Below are positions 1 to 8,770 of a stretch of DNA of 64,000 nt, in pieces. Each line of letters begins with the position of its first letter. Within the stretch, counting starts at the first letter, position 1. This DNA is from Neomoorella sulfitireducens. GTDB taxonomy: Bacteria > Bacillota > DSM-521 > Neomoorellales > Neomoorellaceae. The notes under the pieces were generated by a model. It had not been told where the DNA came from and did no database searches. It worked only from the letters and a program-made list of their open reading frames with translations. The translations under genes were made by a program, and so were the position numbers. The stretch spans positions 62,001 through 126,000 of the forward strand of contig NZ_JANRHG010000002.1 in NCBI RefSeq assembly GCF_024733845.1, in the 5' to 3' direction.

Positions 1-158
1 GCCGTAGCCACGTGGCTATGGTTACCGTCATTTTTTTGCTTTTGCTGGGTTTTAGCCGTCTCTATCTTGGTGTGCACTATCCTACCGATGTCCTGGCCGG
101 TTATGCGGCCGGAATTAGCATCCTGGCCATTTTTCTGGCCTGGTGGCAAGAAGGTTAA
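1..158 (+). CDS. PAP2-family phosphatase, C-terminal end (partial)
   Basis: The open frame runs in from the left edge (codons starting at base 3) and stops with TAA at 156-158. The translated end carries an S-x-H element followed by SRLYLGVHYPTDVLAG, the conserved SR...GxHxPxDVxAG motif of PAP2 (type 2 phosphatidic acid phosphatase) enzymes, with the catalytic His and Asp present. Hydrophobic stretches on both sides fit an integral membrane lipid phosphatase such as an undecaprenyl-diphosphate or phosphatidic acid phosphatase. The substrate cannot be told from this fragment. It lies 21 bp before ogt on the same strand. Confidence 0.75.
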   Translation, partial: RSHVAMVTVIFLLLLGFSRLYLGVHYPTDVLAGYAAGISILAIFLAWWQEG

Positions 159-179
159 AATACCGGGAGGAAAACCCTT

Positions 180-704
180 ATGCCGGAAAAGTTGTTTTTC
201 GTTACTAATTATCTTTCTCCTATTGGTAGCCTGACGATTGTATTAAGCACAGCAGGTCTATACCGCCTCTCTTTCCCCGGCGAAGAACCCGGAGGGATCC
301 GCAACTATCTGATCCGGAAATTCCCGGGTACCGCCATCAATATTGATAACAACGACCGCCCTTGCGCGGAAGTCATCCGGCAGCTGGACGATTACTTTAA
401 CGGGCGGCGTTTTGCCTTTTCCCTGCCCCTGGACCTTTACGGCACACCCTTCCAGGTGGCCGTCTGGTCGGCCCTGCAAAGGATACCCTATGGCGCCACC
501 TGCAGTTACAGCTATATTGCCGGGAGCATTGACAGGCCTTCTGCAGTCCGGGCCGTGGGCCAGGCAATCGGCCGTAATCCTGTAGGTATTATTATACCCT
601 GTCACCGCGTCATAGGTAAGGATGGACGGCTGGTTGGTTTTGGCGGTGGGCTGTCTATCAAGGAGTGGCTGTTAAATTTCGAGGCGGGCAATATAAAAGC
701 TTAA
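180..704 (+). CDS. ogt: Methylated-DNA--protein-cysteine S-methyltransferase
   Basis: A 174-residue repair protein that moves alkyl groups from O6-alkylguanine (or O4-alkylthymine) onto its own cysteine in a single suicide reaction. The C-terminal DNA-binding/catalytic domain (about 88-172) has the FQ.AVW.AL..IPYG start and the active-site PCHRV motif with Cys141. The N-terminal domain (about 5-85) matches the usual Ogt/MGT layout and length. A GGGAGG site precedes the ATG. Its TAA overlaps the TAA of the convergent spmB by two bases. Confidence 0.93.
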   Translation: MPEKLFFVTNYLSPIGSLTIVLSTAGLYRLSFPGEEPGGIRNYLIRKFPGTAINIDNNDRPCAEVIRQLDDYFNGRRFAFSLPLDLYGTPFQVAVWSALQRIPYGATCSYSYIAGSIDRPSAVRAVGQAIGRNPVGIIIPCHRVIGKDGRLVGFGGGLSIKEWLLNFEAGNIKA

Positions 705-1237
705 CCAAACATCAGCCGGCATATAAAGATAGCGGCAATAAGGCTGGACATATCGGCCAGGAGCCCCAGGGCCAATGCATAACGATAGCGCCGCACCCCT
801 ACCGACCCGAAATAAACCGTTAAGACGTAGAAAGTAGTATCCGTACTGCCCTGCATTACCGAAGCCAGGCGCCCGATAAAGGAATCAGGTCCATAACTAC
901 CGATTAGTTCGGCAGCTATTCCCAGGGCCCCGCCACCGGAAAGGGGCCGCATAATGGCCAGGGGTAGAACCTCCCCCGGAACACCAACGAGGTGCAGGAC
1001 CGGGTTGAGGGCACGGGCAAAGAGATCCATGGCCCCGGAAGCCCGGAAAACCCCGATAGCTACCAGCATGCCCACAAGGAAAGGAATAATTTTTACTGCT
1101 ACCTTAAACCCGTCTTCGGCCCCGGCAACAAAGGTTTCATAAACCGGCACGCCTCGCAGGTACCCGTACAGGGGAATAAAAAAAAGAACCGTGGGGATCG
1201 CCCAGCGCGAAACCTCAAGTATGAGTTCCGTCACCAT
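701..1237 (-). CDS. spmB: Spore maturation protein B
   Basis: A 178-residue membrane protein of the SpmB/nucleoside-recognition (Gate) family, with four or five hydrophobic segments and the conserved central element around MRPLSGGGALG (about residues 95-105). In Bacillus, SpmA and SpmB work together in dehydrating the spore core, and mutants make spores with a wetter, less heat-resistant core. The start lies 4 bp after the spmA stop, so the two are almost certainly cotranscribed. The 3' end meets ogt tail to tail. Confidence 0.9.
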   Translation of the reverse strand: MVTELILEVSRWAIPTVLFFIPLYGYLRGVPVYETFVAGAEDGFKVAVKIIPFLVGMLVAIGVFRASGAMDLFARALNPVLHLVGVPGEVLPLAIMRPLSGGGALGIAAELIGSYGPDSFIGRLASVMQGSTDTTFYVLTVYFGSVGVRRYRYALALGLLADMSSLIAAIFICRLMFG

Positions 1238-1240
1238 CTA

Positions 1241-1831
1241 TCACCCCCGGCGGCCATTATAAATGCGGCGGAAGAAATGATCGGCAACAACGACCGTGAT
1301 CATGCTGAACCCGGTTGCTAAAATGGTAGGTCCGACAATTACGGTCGGGTCGGTAGAATTAGCTGCCGCCCGGATGCCGATAATGGTTGCCGGTATTATT
1401 GTCAGGCAACCGGTATTTAATCCCAGAAAAGTACACATGGCCGGGGTAGCTTCTTGGGGACGGGGATTTAAAGTTTGTAATTCCTGCATGGCCTTGAGGC
1501 CGAAGGGGGTGGCAGCATTTCCTAGGCCCAGGATATTGGCGCTTAAATTCATTATAATAGAACCGATAGCCGGGTGGTCCCGGGGTATTTCCGGAAAGAG
1601 GTACCGGGTAAAGGGACGTAAGAGCCTGGCCAGGAGGCCTACCAGACCGGCTTCTTCGGCAATTTTTAAAAGCCCGAGCCACATAGCCATGAGCCCTATC
1701 AGTTCAAAGGCCAGGGTTACGGCTGTCTGGGCCGCCTCCAGGGAGGCTGCGGTAACCACTTCAATCCGGCCGTTATAGCCGGCTACAAAAATTCCAGCGA
1801 GGAGCATTAATAGCCATATGATATTAACCAT
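1241..1831 (-). CDS. spmA: Spore maturation protein A
   Basis: An integral membrane protein of about 196 residues, partner of SpmB in spore core dehydration. The Gate-domain pattern is clear: LGLLKIAEEAGLV in the first half, then NLSANILGLGNAATPFGLKAM, the hallmark of SpmA/YjiH-type proteins. I chose the ATG at 1831 because GGAGGG lies 9 bases upstream. The frame stays open to 1885, but that extension looks non-coding and lacks a better ribosome site. It is the first gene of an spmA-spmB operon. Confidence 0.9.
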   Translation of the reverse strand: MVNIIWLLMLLAGIFVAGYNGRIEVVTAASLEAAQTAVTLAFELIGLMAMWLGLLKIAEEAGLVGLLARLLRPFTRYLFPEIPRDHPAIGSIIMNLSANILGLGNAATPFGLKAMQELQTLNPRPQEATPAMCTFLGLNTGCLTIIPATIIGIRAAANSTDPTVIVGPTILATGFSMITVVVADHFFRRIYNGRRG

Positions 1832-1962
1832 TTGCCATGCCCTCCATATTTTGCCTTCCTGGTAACATTTATGAAGGGAGGGCATTTTCTAGAACGGTCC
1901 TCTATAGGTAAAAATGTTAAAACCCGGTATTTATTATCCGGGCCTTTTTCTAAAATATCTCC

Positions 1963-2421
1963 TCATTGCTCTTCCTGAGACCTTACAACCATTTTCGTCC
2001 GTAGACCACCGGGAGATTTGTCGTTATTTCCTTTTTCTTTTCTCCCTTTACTCAGGAGCTCCTGGATTTTCTCCAGTACCTGGGGGGTTACATCAATAAT
2101 CCGGTCCACAACGGCATTGCCGTCAACCGGCAGCAGCCGGATTTGTTCCTTTCCTACCACCAGGAAACCGACCGGCTGGACGGAAACACCGGCACCGCTA
2201 CCGCCGCCAAAGGGTAATGATTTTCCACCACCACCTTCTCCCTGTCCGGGTTCATATTCGGTACCCCCGGCAGCAAAGCCGGCGGAGACGCGGGATACGG
2301 GAACAATTACATGGCCATCCGGCGTCTCAATTGGATCGCCAACAACGGTATTAACATCAACCATATCTTTTATGCTTTCCATGGCCGTCTTCATCAAGGC
2401 CTCGATGGGATGTTCGGACAC
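1963..2421 (-). CDS. gerW: Spore protein GerW/YtfJ family
   Basis: A 152-residue protein with the GerW (YtfJ) layout. The N-terminal part (1-45) has the ETPDGHVIVPVSRVSAGFAAGG motif, then a glycine-rich linker (about 58-75), then a conserved C-terminal part (GVSVQPVGFLVV...VDRIIDVTPQVLEKI). In Bacillus the family is made in the forespore and is needed for normal germination. It starts with GTG and overlaps the end of the upstream DUF2953 gene by 65 bp, which suggests translational coupling. The segment from about 1865 to 1962 upstream of spmA holds nothing I recognise. Confidence 0.9.
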   Translation of the reverse strand: MSEHPIEALMKTAMESIKDMVDVNTVVGDPIETPDGHVIVPVSRVSAGFAAGGTEYEPGQGEGGGGKSLPFGGGSGAGVSVQPVGFLVVGKEQIRLLPVDGNAVVDRIIDVTPQVLEKIQELLSKGRKEKGNNDKSPGGLRTKMVVRSQEEQ

Positions 2422-3109
2422 CTGTCCCTGCCCCTCTCGTCTGCCGGGCTATCCGCAATAATAGCCATAGAGATTGTACTCCGGCACTTATAATATGACC
2501 TAACTTAAAGGTAAATATACAGTTGAAATCGGCTTGCCAGCCCGCCGTATCAAAGAGAGGGATTACCTGCCATTCGGGCACATGGAAATCCGTCCGGGAT
2601 CGCCGTCGCAAATTCTGGTACATCCAGGCCAGCATGGCCCAGCTGGTGCCACACAGCAGGGCAGTAGTTGCCGGCTCACCTGTGCCCAGGTTTAAAAACA
2701 AACGGAAACGCCGGCAAGTCACCCGGGCAAAAAAATGACGCCAGATACCCTTAAGAACACTTAATTTAATTAGCCAGTTACCTAAAGTCCTGAAAAGGAT
2801 AAAGATGCCTGTCCGGCCTGCATATCTCCTTTTACTCCCCGCAGTGGGCCGGGCAACTTCTCCGGGTAATACCCCTTCGTCCACTTCACCCTGCAAGAAG
2901 GTCTCCGAGCGCCTGTCACTTTGCCGTGGCCACCAGTTGCGGAAGGATGGCCATATAACTTCCCACCTGCCCCAGTCTCCCGGTAATTCCAGTTTCAGTT
3001 CCAGGTAATCTTCCTCATTTGCCCGCCGGTAAACTACTGCTAACTGTACCGGAACCAGGAGTAATAAAAGGAAACCCACAACCATCCCTGCCGTCCAAGC
3101 CCAGAGCAC
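2357..3109 (-). CDS. DUF2953 membrane-anchored protein
   Basis: A 250-residue protein with one strong N-terminal hydrophobic helix (residues 1-25) and a DUF2953-type body. The C-terminal pattern (GTGEPATTALLCGTSWAMLAW followed by FDTAGWQADFNCIFTFKLGHII) matches proteins that in spore-formers almost always sit directly upstream of gerW/ytfJ, as here. The function is unknown; a sporulation role is inferred from this linkage only. The last 65 bp overlap gerW in another frame. Confidence 0.75.
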   Translation of the reverse strand: MLWAWTAGMVVGFLLLLLVPVQLAVVYRRANEEDYLELKLELPGDWGRWEVIWPSFRNWWPRQSDRRSETFLQGEVDEGVLPGEVARPTAGSKRRYAGRTGIFILFRTLGNWLIKLSVLKGIWRHFFARVTCRRFRLFLNLGTGEPATTALLCGTSWAMLAWMYQNLRRRSRTDFHVPEWQVIPLFDTAGWQADFNCIFTFKLGHIISAGVQSLWLLLRIARQTRGAGTGVRTSHRGLDEDGHGKHKRYG

Positions 3110-3166
3110 TACACCACCCCCGGCAGCCGGTTTGCCCCTATTTTTCCACCCATGCTGCCTTGTATA

Positions 3167-3709
3167 CTATTCCCGCCCGGCCGCTGCATCATCCAGGGGT
3201 GGTAAATCGGACAAATCTTTTAAACCTAAAAATTCCAGGAAACGGGGGGTGGTAGTATAAAGAATAGGCCGTCCGGGGGCATCTTTCCGTCCTGTTTCCT
3301 GGATCAGGCCTCGGCTTAAAAGGGTATTTAAAACACCCTCTACCTTGACGCCGCGGATATATTCTATTTCCGCCCGCGTAATAGGCTGGCGGTAAGCAAT
3401 TATAGCCAGGGTTTCAAGTGCGGCCATGGACAGGGAAGGTAATTCTGGCTGCAGGAAGGCCTCAATATAATTAGCAAACTGGGGCCTGGTGCACATCTGG
3501 TAGCCCCCGGCTACTTCCCGGATCTGCAAGCCCCGCCCCTCTTCATCATACAGGGATTTCAGTTCTGCGGCTAGTTCAACTACATCGTCTTTACTCAATC
3601 CCAGGCAGGCGGCCAGGGTACTCACAGGCACCGGCCCCCCGGCCACAAAGAGAAGGCACTCCAGGGCTGCCCTCTTATCTTCGCTGAATAATAAAGGCAT
3701 AGGGTTCAC
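3167..3709 (-). CDS. scpB: Segregation and condensation protein B
   Basis: A 180-residue ScpB. It has two winged-helix domains, with the typical LECLLFVAGGPV start (residues 15-26) and the family motif LETLAIIAYRQPITRAEIEYIRGV (about 98-121). ScpB dimers bind ScpA and SMC to form the bacterial condensin that organises and segregates chromosomes. The start overlaps the scpA stop by 4 bp (ATGA type), so the pair is coupled. Confidence 0.95.
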   Translation of the reverse strand: MNPMPLLFSEDKRAALECLLFVAGGPVPVSTLAACLGLSKDDVVELAAELKSLYDEEGRGLQIREVAGGYQMCTRPQFANYIEAFLQPELPSLSMAALETLAIIAYRQPITRAEIEYIRGVKVEGVLNTLLSRGLIQETGRKDAPGRPILYTTTPRFLEFLGLKDLSDLPPLDDAAAGRE

Positions 3710-4473
3710 TCCTGAACAGCGGCATTATCACCGGGAGAAGGTGGCCTCACTATGATATCGCCAAATTCTCCCTCCTGGAAAAGGTTCACCCGCCCCCGGC
3801 GGGCCAATTCGAGCAGGGCCAGCAGGGTCAACACCACTTCCAGGCGTGTGGGCCGGGAACCCAGGAGGGAGACCAGGGTAAATTCTTCTTCCTGGCGCAG
3901 GCGGCGCAGGATGGTGCGCATTTGCCCCACCAGGGTTAAGGCCGGCCGGGCAATGAGCCTCGTTTCCTGCTTAGGAATCTCCTGCTCCTTGGCCAGCACT
4001 GCCGCCATGGCCCGGGCCAGGTCAGGGGGGGTTACCCTGGCCAGGGGATTAATCCCGGCCAGGGCCCGGGTGACGGCTTCCTGATCCAGGGGTCTACCGT
4101 AAACCCGGGCTCCTTGCGCAGCCAGATCACCCAGACGGGCGGCTGCCTCCCGGTAGCGACGGTACTCGTCAAGACGTTCGGCCAGGAGCCCGGCAGGTTC
4201 CAGGTTCTCTTCTATTTCTTCATCTTCTTGTCCGGCCTTTTGGGGGTATCGTAGAAGTAAACGGGCCTTAAGGGCTATCAATTCAGCACCCAGGACTAAA
4301 AATTCGCTGGCCCAGTCCAGGTTAAGCTCCTCTACTTCATGGAGGTATTCCAGGTACTGGGCCGTAACTTCGGCAACGGATATGGATTGAATGTCAATTT
4401 CCCGGCGTTCAATAAGGGTGAGGAGGAGATCGAGGGGCCCCTGAAAGATATCCAGCCGTATATTACCGATCAT
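3706..4473 (-). CDS. scpA: Segregation and condensation protein A
   Basis: A kleisin of about 255 residues that bridges the SMC heads in the SMC-ScpAB complex. The N-terminal motif FQGPLDLLLTLIERREIDI (about 8-26) and the EFLVLGAELIALKARLLL helix are diagnostic. The winged-helix C-terminus (about 185-245) is also present. The ATG at 4473 is chosen because GGGGTGAGG precedes it and the family starts here; the frame stays open 36 codons further upstream without family similarity. It follows trpS after about 20 bp and is coupled to scpB. Confidence 0.93.
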   Translation of the reverse strand: MIGNIRLDIFQGPLDLLLTLIERREIDIQSISVAEVTAQYLEYLHEVEELNLDWASEFLVLGAELIALKARLLLRYPQKAGQEDEEIEENLEPAGLLAERLDEYRRYREAAARLGDLAAQGARVYGRPLDQEAVTRALAGINPLARVTPPDLARAMAAVLAKEQEIPKQETRLIARPALTLVGQMRTILRRLRQEEEFTLVSLLGSRPTRLEVVLTLLALLELARRGRVNLFQEGEFGDIIVRPPSPGDNAAVQE

Positions 4474-4492
4474 ATGCCTCACCCCGTTAAAT

Positions 4493-5470
4493 TTAAACTC
4501 CCATGGCCTCCCGCACCATGGCCATGGTACGACCTGCCGTGATTCTGGCTCTTGTGGCCCCGTCCGCCAGGATTTCCGCAATTAATTCCGGCCGGGACGC
4601 CCACCTTGCCCGGCGCTCCCGGACAGGCTCCAGAACGGCGTTTATTTTCTCTGCCAGGCGTTTCTTGCAGGAGACACAGCCAATTCGGCCACCCCGGCAG
4701 CTGATCCTCGTTTCTTCAACTTCTTCACCATTATAAATCTCGTGGTAACGGTGGACCAGGCACACTTCCGGGTGGCCGGGGTCGGTCTTGTGAATCCGCG
4801 CCGGGTCGGTAATCATCATCCGTACCCTTTCCCTGACTTCTTCCGGCGATGCAGCTATAGGAATGTCGTTGTGGTAGCTTTTACTCATCTTGCGGCCGTC
4901 AATACCGGGTAACATGGCTACCTCTGCCAGGAGGGCCTGGGGTTCGGGGAAAAGGGTTGTTTTATAGAGATAATTAAACCGGCGTGCTACTTCGCGGCAG
5001 AATTCCAGATGGGGTAACTGGTCTTCGCCTACAGGCACGGCATCGGCAAGGTAGAGCAAGATGTCGGCGGCCATCAGGAGAGGATAGCCTAAAAAACCAT
5101 AGGTTGACACGTCCTTGCCTTCTTTGCCCAGCTGTTGGATCTGATCCTTGTAGGTGGGCACACGTTCCAGCCAGGACAGGGGGGTGAACATGGAAAAGAG
5201 CAGGTGCAGTTCAGCATGCTCCTTGACGTGGGATTGGACAAAAATAGTACTCCGCTCGGGATCCAGACCGGCGCCGAGCCAGTCAAGGAGCATGGCGCGG
5301 ATATTCTCCTGGAGCTCTGCGGTATTGTCGTAACCTGTAGTCAGGGCATGCCAGTCAGAAATAAAGTAAAAGCACTCGTTTTCTTCCTGCAGGCGTACCC
5401 AGTTTTCCAGCACACTTAAGTGGCCGATATGCAACCGCCCTGTGGGGCGCATGCCGCTCAATATACGCAT
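4493..5470 (-). CDS. trpS: Tryptophanyl-tRNA synthetase
   Basis: A class Ic aminoacyl-tRNA synthetase of about 325 residues that charges tRNA-Trp. The HIGH motif appears as HIGH (residues 14-17) after SGMRPTGRL, and the KMSKS loop is exact (GRKMSKS, about residue 195). The cluster C-x-G-C-x-x-C-x-x-x near residues 260-270 is seen in some TrpS of anaerobes and could bind a metal. The ATG at 5470 has GAGGAG 11 bases upstream; an alternative GTG lies four codons earlier. No T-box leader is visible. Confidence 0.95.
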   Translation of the reverse strand: MRILSGMRPTGRLHIGHLSVLENWVRLQEENECFYFISDWHALTTGYDNTAELQENIRAMLLDWLGAGLDPERSTIFVQSHVKEHAELHLLFSMFTPLSWLERVPTYKDQIQQLGKEGKDVSTYGFLGYPLLMAADILLYLADAVPVGEDQLPHLEFCREVARRFNYLYKTTLFPEPQALLAEVAMLPGIDGRKMSKSYHNDIPIAASPEEVRERVRMMITDPARIHKTDPGHPEVCLVHRYHEIYNGEEVEETRISCRGGRIGCVSCKKRLAEKINAVLEPVRERRARWASRPELIAEILADGATRARITAGRTMAMVREAMGV

Positions 5471-5489
5471 GCTCTGAAACACTCCTCAC

Positions 5490-6119
5490 TTATATAAATG
5501 CCAGGCCGCTGGCAGCAATAATCAGGTCGAGTACCAGCTTCACCAGTGGCCCTATAATGCGGCCGATAATACCGGTGGCAATCAGGAGCAGTAAAATCAA
5601 GGTGCCGTAGCTCTCCAAATAGTAAACCTTCGCTGCCCCTTCCGGGGGTAAGATGCCGGCCAGGACACGGGAGCCATCCAAGGGCGGCACGGGGATCAGG
5701 TTAAAGACGGCCAGCACTACATTATAACCAACCACCAGGTTTAAAAAAGTAACCAACCAGTAGCTGCCGATATCAAAACGCAAGAATAGCCGCAGGGCAA
5801 CTGCTGCCAGGTAGGCCAGCACCAGGTTCATTACCGGTCCTGCCAGGCCCACCAGCATCATCCCTTTGCGCCGGTCCATCTGGAAGTAATAGGGATTGAC
5901 TTGTACCGGCTTGGCCCAGCCAAAACCCGCCACTAATAGGAGCAGGGTCCCAAGGATATCCAGGTGGGCCATGGGGTTTAAAGTCAAGCGCCCCTGGTTC
6001 CTGGCTGTAGGATCCCCCAGGATGTAGGCCATCTTGCCGTGGGCATACTCATGGAAGGTCAGGGCAATTAAAATGGCCGGTATGCCTAAAACCAGCTGAG
6101 TTAAACTTTGCAGGTGCAT
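5490..6119 (-). CDS. Site-2 protease family (M50) membrane metalloprotease
   Basis: A 209-residue membrane protein with the zinc-binding HEYAH motif (H23, E24, H27) inside the first transmembrane helix and the second metal-ligand motif NLIPVPPLDG near residue 140. The length and the NQGRLTLNPMAHLDILGT signature place it in the small YwhC/M50.B subgroup, which cuts transmembrane substrates inside the membrane. The target is unknown. It lies 20 bp upstream of trpS and just downstream of the CCA-type gene, a common Firmicute order. Confidence 0.88.
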   Translation of the reverse strand: MHLQSLTQLVLGIPAILIALTFHEYAHGKMAYILGDPTARNQGRLTLNPMAHLDILGTLLLLVAGFGWAKPVQVNPYYFQMDRRKGMMLVGLAGPVMNLVLAYLAAVALRLFLRFDIGSYWLVTFLNLVVGYNVVLAVFNLIPVPPLDGSRVLAGILPPEGAAKVYYLESYGTLILLLLIATGIIGRIIGPLVKLVLDLIIAASGLAFI

Positions 6120-6134
6120 GGCCGTCTCCTTTCC

Positions 6135-7199
6135 TCAGGGTAATACCCTGGCAGGTAACTGGCTCCACCCGGCCATGGCCAGGATAAAAATTAAAACTTC
6201 CGGGGCCATCCTGGTTCCGCCCGGCAGGCATTCCAACAGGTCCCTTCGCGTCAGGCATGGAGCCAGTTCCGGTAATAAATCCCTGGCGGCGTAAATTTTA
6301 CTGCGCTTTTTGCGACCAAAATTCAGGCTATCAAGGATATTTTCCAGGGTCGCTGGCTTTAATTTTGCCGTGGCGATTAAAAAATAAACCAGGCCGGCAT
6401 CAATGGAGCTCTGGCCCCGCCACTTCCACTGCCAGAGAAGCCTTTCCGCCCGCCGTCCGGCGCCGATATCGGGCACCCCGGCCCCGGGTATACCCTGCCA
6501 CCCCAGGTCAATCAGGCTTTCCCACGCGACTACCGGCCTTCGCTCTTTAAGCAGGAGGATTAATTCCTGCCAGAGGCGTTTTGGTTCCAGGAGTTCCAGG
6601 TATCCACCTGCCAGGGCTTGCCGGGCTAAAGCACAAGTTTCCTCTTCCCAGGCAAATTTTAAACGGGTGGTAAAGCGCACCCCTCTCAGAATGCGGGTCG
6701 GATCATCACGAAAGCTATCCCGGTGCAAAACCCGCAGTTTTTGCCCGGTCAGGTCTTCCCGCCCGCCAAAGGGATCGATAACTGAACCCAGATCCCTTGC
6801 TACTACCGGCAGGGCCATGGCATTAATGCTAAAATCGCGCCGGGCCAGGTCTGCCTCCAGGTTGGCGGGTTCTACTTCAGGCAGGGCTCCGGGCCGTGGA
6901 TAGTACTCTTGACGGGTAGTGGCTACATCCACCCGCTCGCCGCCCCAGTAGACGGTAGCTGTAAGAAAGCGGTCATGAAAAACCAGGCGACCCCCGATAT
7001 GCCGGGCCAGTTCCCGGGCAAAGAGAAGACCATCACCTTCCACTGCCAGGTCGAGGTCGACCTCGGGCCGGCCAAGAAGTAGGTCCCGGACCGTCCCGCC
7101 TACCAGGTAAACCCGCTGGCCTTTAATGGACGCTATTTTCCTGGTCTGGGCCAGGATGCGCAGCTGGTTGCGCCGGAAGAGTTTCTGGTAGGAGAACAT
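6135..7199 (-). CDS. CCA tRNA nucleotidyltransferase/poly(A) polymerase-family protein
   Basis: A 354-residue class II nucleotidyltransferase. The head domain has GGTVRDLLLG (33-42) and the metal-binding pair in VDLDLAV (D48, D50), followed by ARRDFSINAMAL and the RDDPTRILRGVRF motif typical of tRNA CCA-adding enzymes. The C-terminal half is shorter than in full CCA enzymes with HD domains, so it could be a full CCA-adding enzyme or one half of a split CC-/A-adding pair; I cannot decide from sequence alone. It is cotranscribed with the M50 protease gene. Confidence 0.87.
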   Translation of the reverse strand: MFSYQKLFRRNQLRILAQTRKIASIKGQRVYLVGGTVRDLLLGRPEVDLDLAVEGDGLLFARELARHIGGRLVFHDRFLTATVYWGGERVDVATTRQEYYPRPGALPEVEPANLEADLARRDFSINAMALPVVARDLGSVIDPFGGREDLTGQKLRVLHRDSFRDDPTRILRGVRFTTRLKFAWEEETCALARQALAGGYLELLEPKRLWQELILLLKERRPVVAWESLIDLGWQGIPGAGVPDIGAGRRAERLLWQWKWRGQSSIDAGLVYFLIATAKLKPATLENILDSLNFGRKKRSKIYAARDLLPELAPCLTRRDLLECLPGGTRMAPEVLIFILAMAGWSQLPARVLP

Positions 7200-7216
7200 T
7201 GCTTCCGTTAAAAAAT

Positions 7217-8539
7217 TTATCTCGTACAGGCCAGCCGGGCAGGAATAACGTCATTGCGCAGCAGGTCATTGTAATCTTCCCGTTTTAAAATCAGATCGGC
7301 GTTTCCTTCCCGGACCAGTACGGCTGCCGGCCTGCCCAGGCGGTTATAATTGCTGGCCATGGTGTAACCATAGGCACCGGTACAGGAAATGACCAGAATA
7401 TCACCGGCCTCCGCCCGGGGAAGATCAGCCTCCCAGATGAGCATATCGCCGGACTCGCAGCACTTTCCGGTTACGGCAACTGTTTCTGTGGCCGGGAGAT
7501 TGGCTTTATTGGCCAGGATGGCTTCATATTTAGCGCCATAAAGGGCGGGACGGATATTGTCGGCCATACCCCCGTCCACGGCCACATACTTGCGTATCCC
7601 GGGAATTTCTTTAATGCTGCCTACGGTATAGGCAGTACTGCCCGCCGGCCCGATAATAGCACGACCCGGTTCAACAATTACCAGGGGTTGAGGCAGGTTT
7701 AAATTCCGGGTTTCTTCCTTGATCCGGTTAAAAATCGTTTCTGCATAGGCACTAACCGGCAGGGGATGATCCTCAGCAGTATAATATATGCCAAAACCGC
7801 CTCCAAGATCAAGCTCCGCGGTTATCAATCCCGTCGCTTCTTTAATGGCGGCGGCCAGTTCCAGCATTACGGCAACCGCCTGGCTGTAAGGTTCCAATTC
7901 AAAGATCTGGGAACCAATATGGCAATGTAACCCCTTGAACTCAATACCCGGCAAATCCTTGACCCTTTTTGCCGCTTCCAGGGCCTGGCCATTGGGCAGG
8001 GTAAAACCGAACTTGGAATCAATCTGGCCGGTACGGATATAATTATGGGTATGGGCTTCAATGCCCGGTGTGATCCTTAAAATTACCCGGGCGACCTGGC
8101 CCCTTTCTGTGCTCAAGCGGCTTAGAAGCTCCAGTTCGGCAAAATTATCAACTACGAACCGCCCTATGCCGGCCTCCAGGGCCTGGCAAAGCTCGGCATA
8201 ACTTTTATTGTTACCATGGAAATAGATTTTTTCTACCGGAAAACCGGCTGCCAGGGCGGTGTAAAGTTCGCCCCCGGAAACAACATCCAGCCCCAGCCCC
8301 TCGCCGGCGATAATCCGGCACATGGCGGTAGTCAAAAATGCCTTACCGGCGTAGATAACCCTGGAAAGGCCTTCTTTCACGCCAAAGGCACGGTAAAACT
8401 CCCGGCAGTTGTTCCGGATACATTCTTCGTCGAAGATATAAAGGGGAGTGCCGAATTCCCTTGCAAGCTCGACTACATCGCAACCCCCGATGGTAAGACG
8501 ACCCATGGTATTTACCTGCATGGTACCATGCAAATGCAT
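7217..8539 (-). CDS. lysA: Diaminopimelate decarboxylase
   Basis: A 440-residue PLP enzyme (fold type III) making L-lysine from meso-diaminopimelate, the last step of lysine synthesis. The Schiff-base lysine is in YAGKAFLT (K66). The glycine-rich phosphate site LDLGGGFGI, the EPGRAIIG loop and the CESGD motif carrying the partner-subunit active-site Cys are all present. The ATG at 8539 has AAAGGAG about 12 bases upstream. A minus-strand hairpin with a U-tract lies in its leader (8604-8636), so attenuation is possible, but I see no lysine riboswitch. Confidence 0.95.
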   Translation of the reverse strand: MHLHGTMQVNTMGRLTIGGCDVVELAREFGTPLYIFDEECIRNNCREFYRAFGVKEGLSRVIYAGKAFLTTAMCRIIAGEGLGLDVVSGGELYTALAAGFPVEKIYFHGNNKSYAELCQALEAGIGRFVVDNFAELELLSRLSTERGQVARVILRITPGIEAHTHNYIRTGQIDSKFGFTLPNGQALEAAKRVKDLPGIEFKGLHCHIGSQIFELEPYSQAVAVMLELAAAIKEATGLITAELDLGGGFGIYYTAEDHPLPVSAYAETIFNRIKEETRNLNLPQPLVIVEPGRAIIGPAGSTAYTVGSIKEIPGIRKYVAVDGGMADNIRPALYGAKYEAILANKANLPATETVAVTGKCCESGDMLIWEADLPRAEAGDILVISCTGAYGYTMASNYNRLGRPAAVLVREGNADLILKREDYNDLLRNDVIPARLACTR

Positions 8540-8603
8540 TAAAACCGGTAACTCCTTTCAACCAATATATTCTCATTTTAACCGAGGCTGCCTGCTATGT
8601 CTA

Positions 8604-8636
8604 GAAAAAATAAGGGAACCTTTGCCGGTTTCCCTT
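8604..8636 (-). terminator. Hairpin with U-tract upstream of lysA
   Basis: The arms 8612-8620 and 8627-8636 pair with one bulged base. Read on the minus strand they are followed by a run of T (8604-8611). This is a factor-independent terminator shape lying about 65 bp before the lysA start, so it either ends readthrough or acts as an attenuator in the lysA leader. Confidence 0.55.
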
Positions 8637-8729
8637 AATCCCCAACTGGCCCCGCCCCAGCTTCCTAATACGCAGGTAAAAATTCGTCAGGCATCCTGGC
8701 AAATCCTTCAAAAATATAAAGTCTCAATG

Positions 8730-8758
8730 TTTGCATTTCATTACCAGTATGATATAAT
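8730..8758 (+). promoter_or_regulatory. Sigma-A-type promoter of the otsAB riboswitch transcript
   Basis: A -35 box TTTGCA (8730-8735) and a perfect -10 TATAAT (8753-8758) are separated by 17 bp. They sit directly upstream of the c-di-AMP aptamer, so transcription would begin at the riboswitch 5' end. Confidence 0.7.
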
Positions 8759-8770
8759 AAAATTGTATAT

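Noticed and set aside
6403-6903. 166-codon plus-strand open frame
   Set aside because: Antisense to the CCA-type gene, arginine- and serine-rich shadow without motifs.
8540-8720. Lysine riboswitch (L-box) before lysA
   Set aside because: The leader is short and none of the conserved L-box elements are visible; only a terminator-like hairpin is present.
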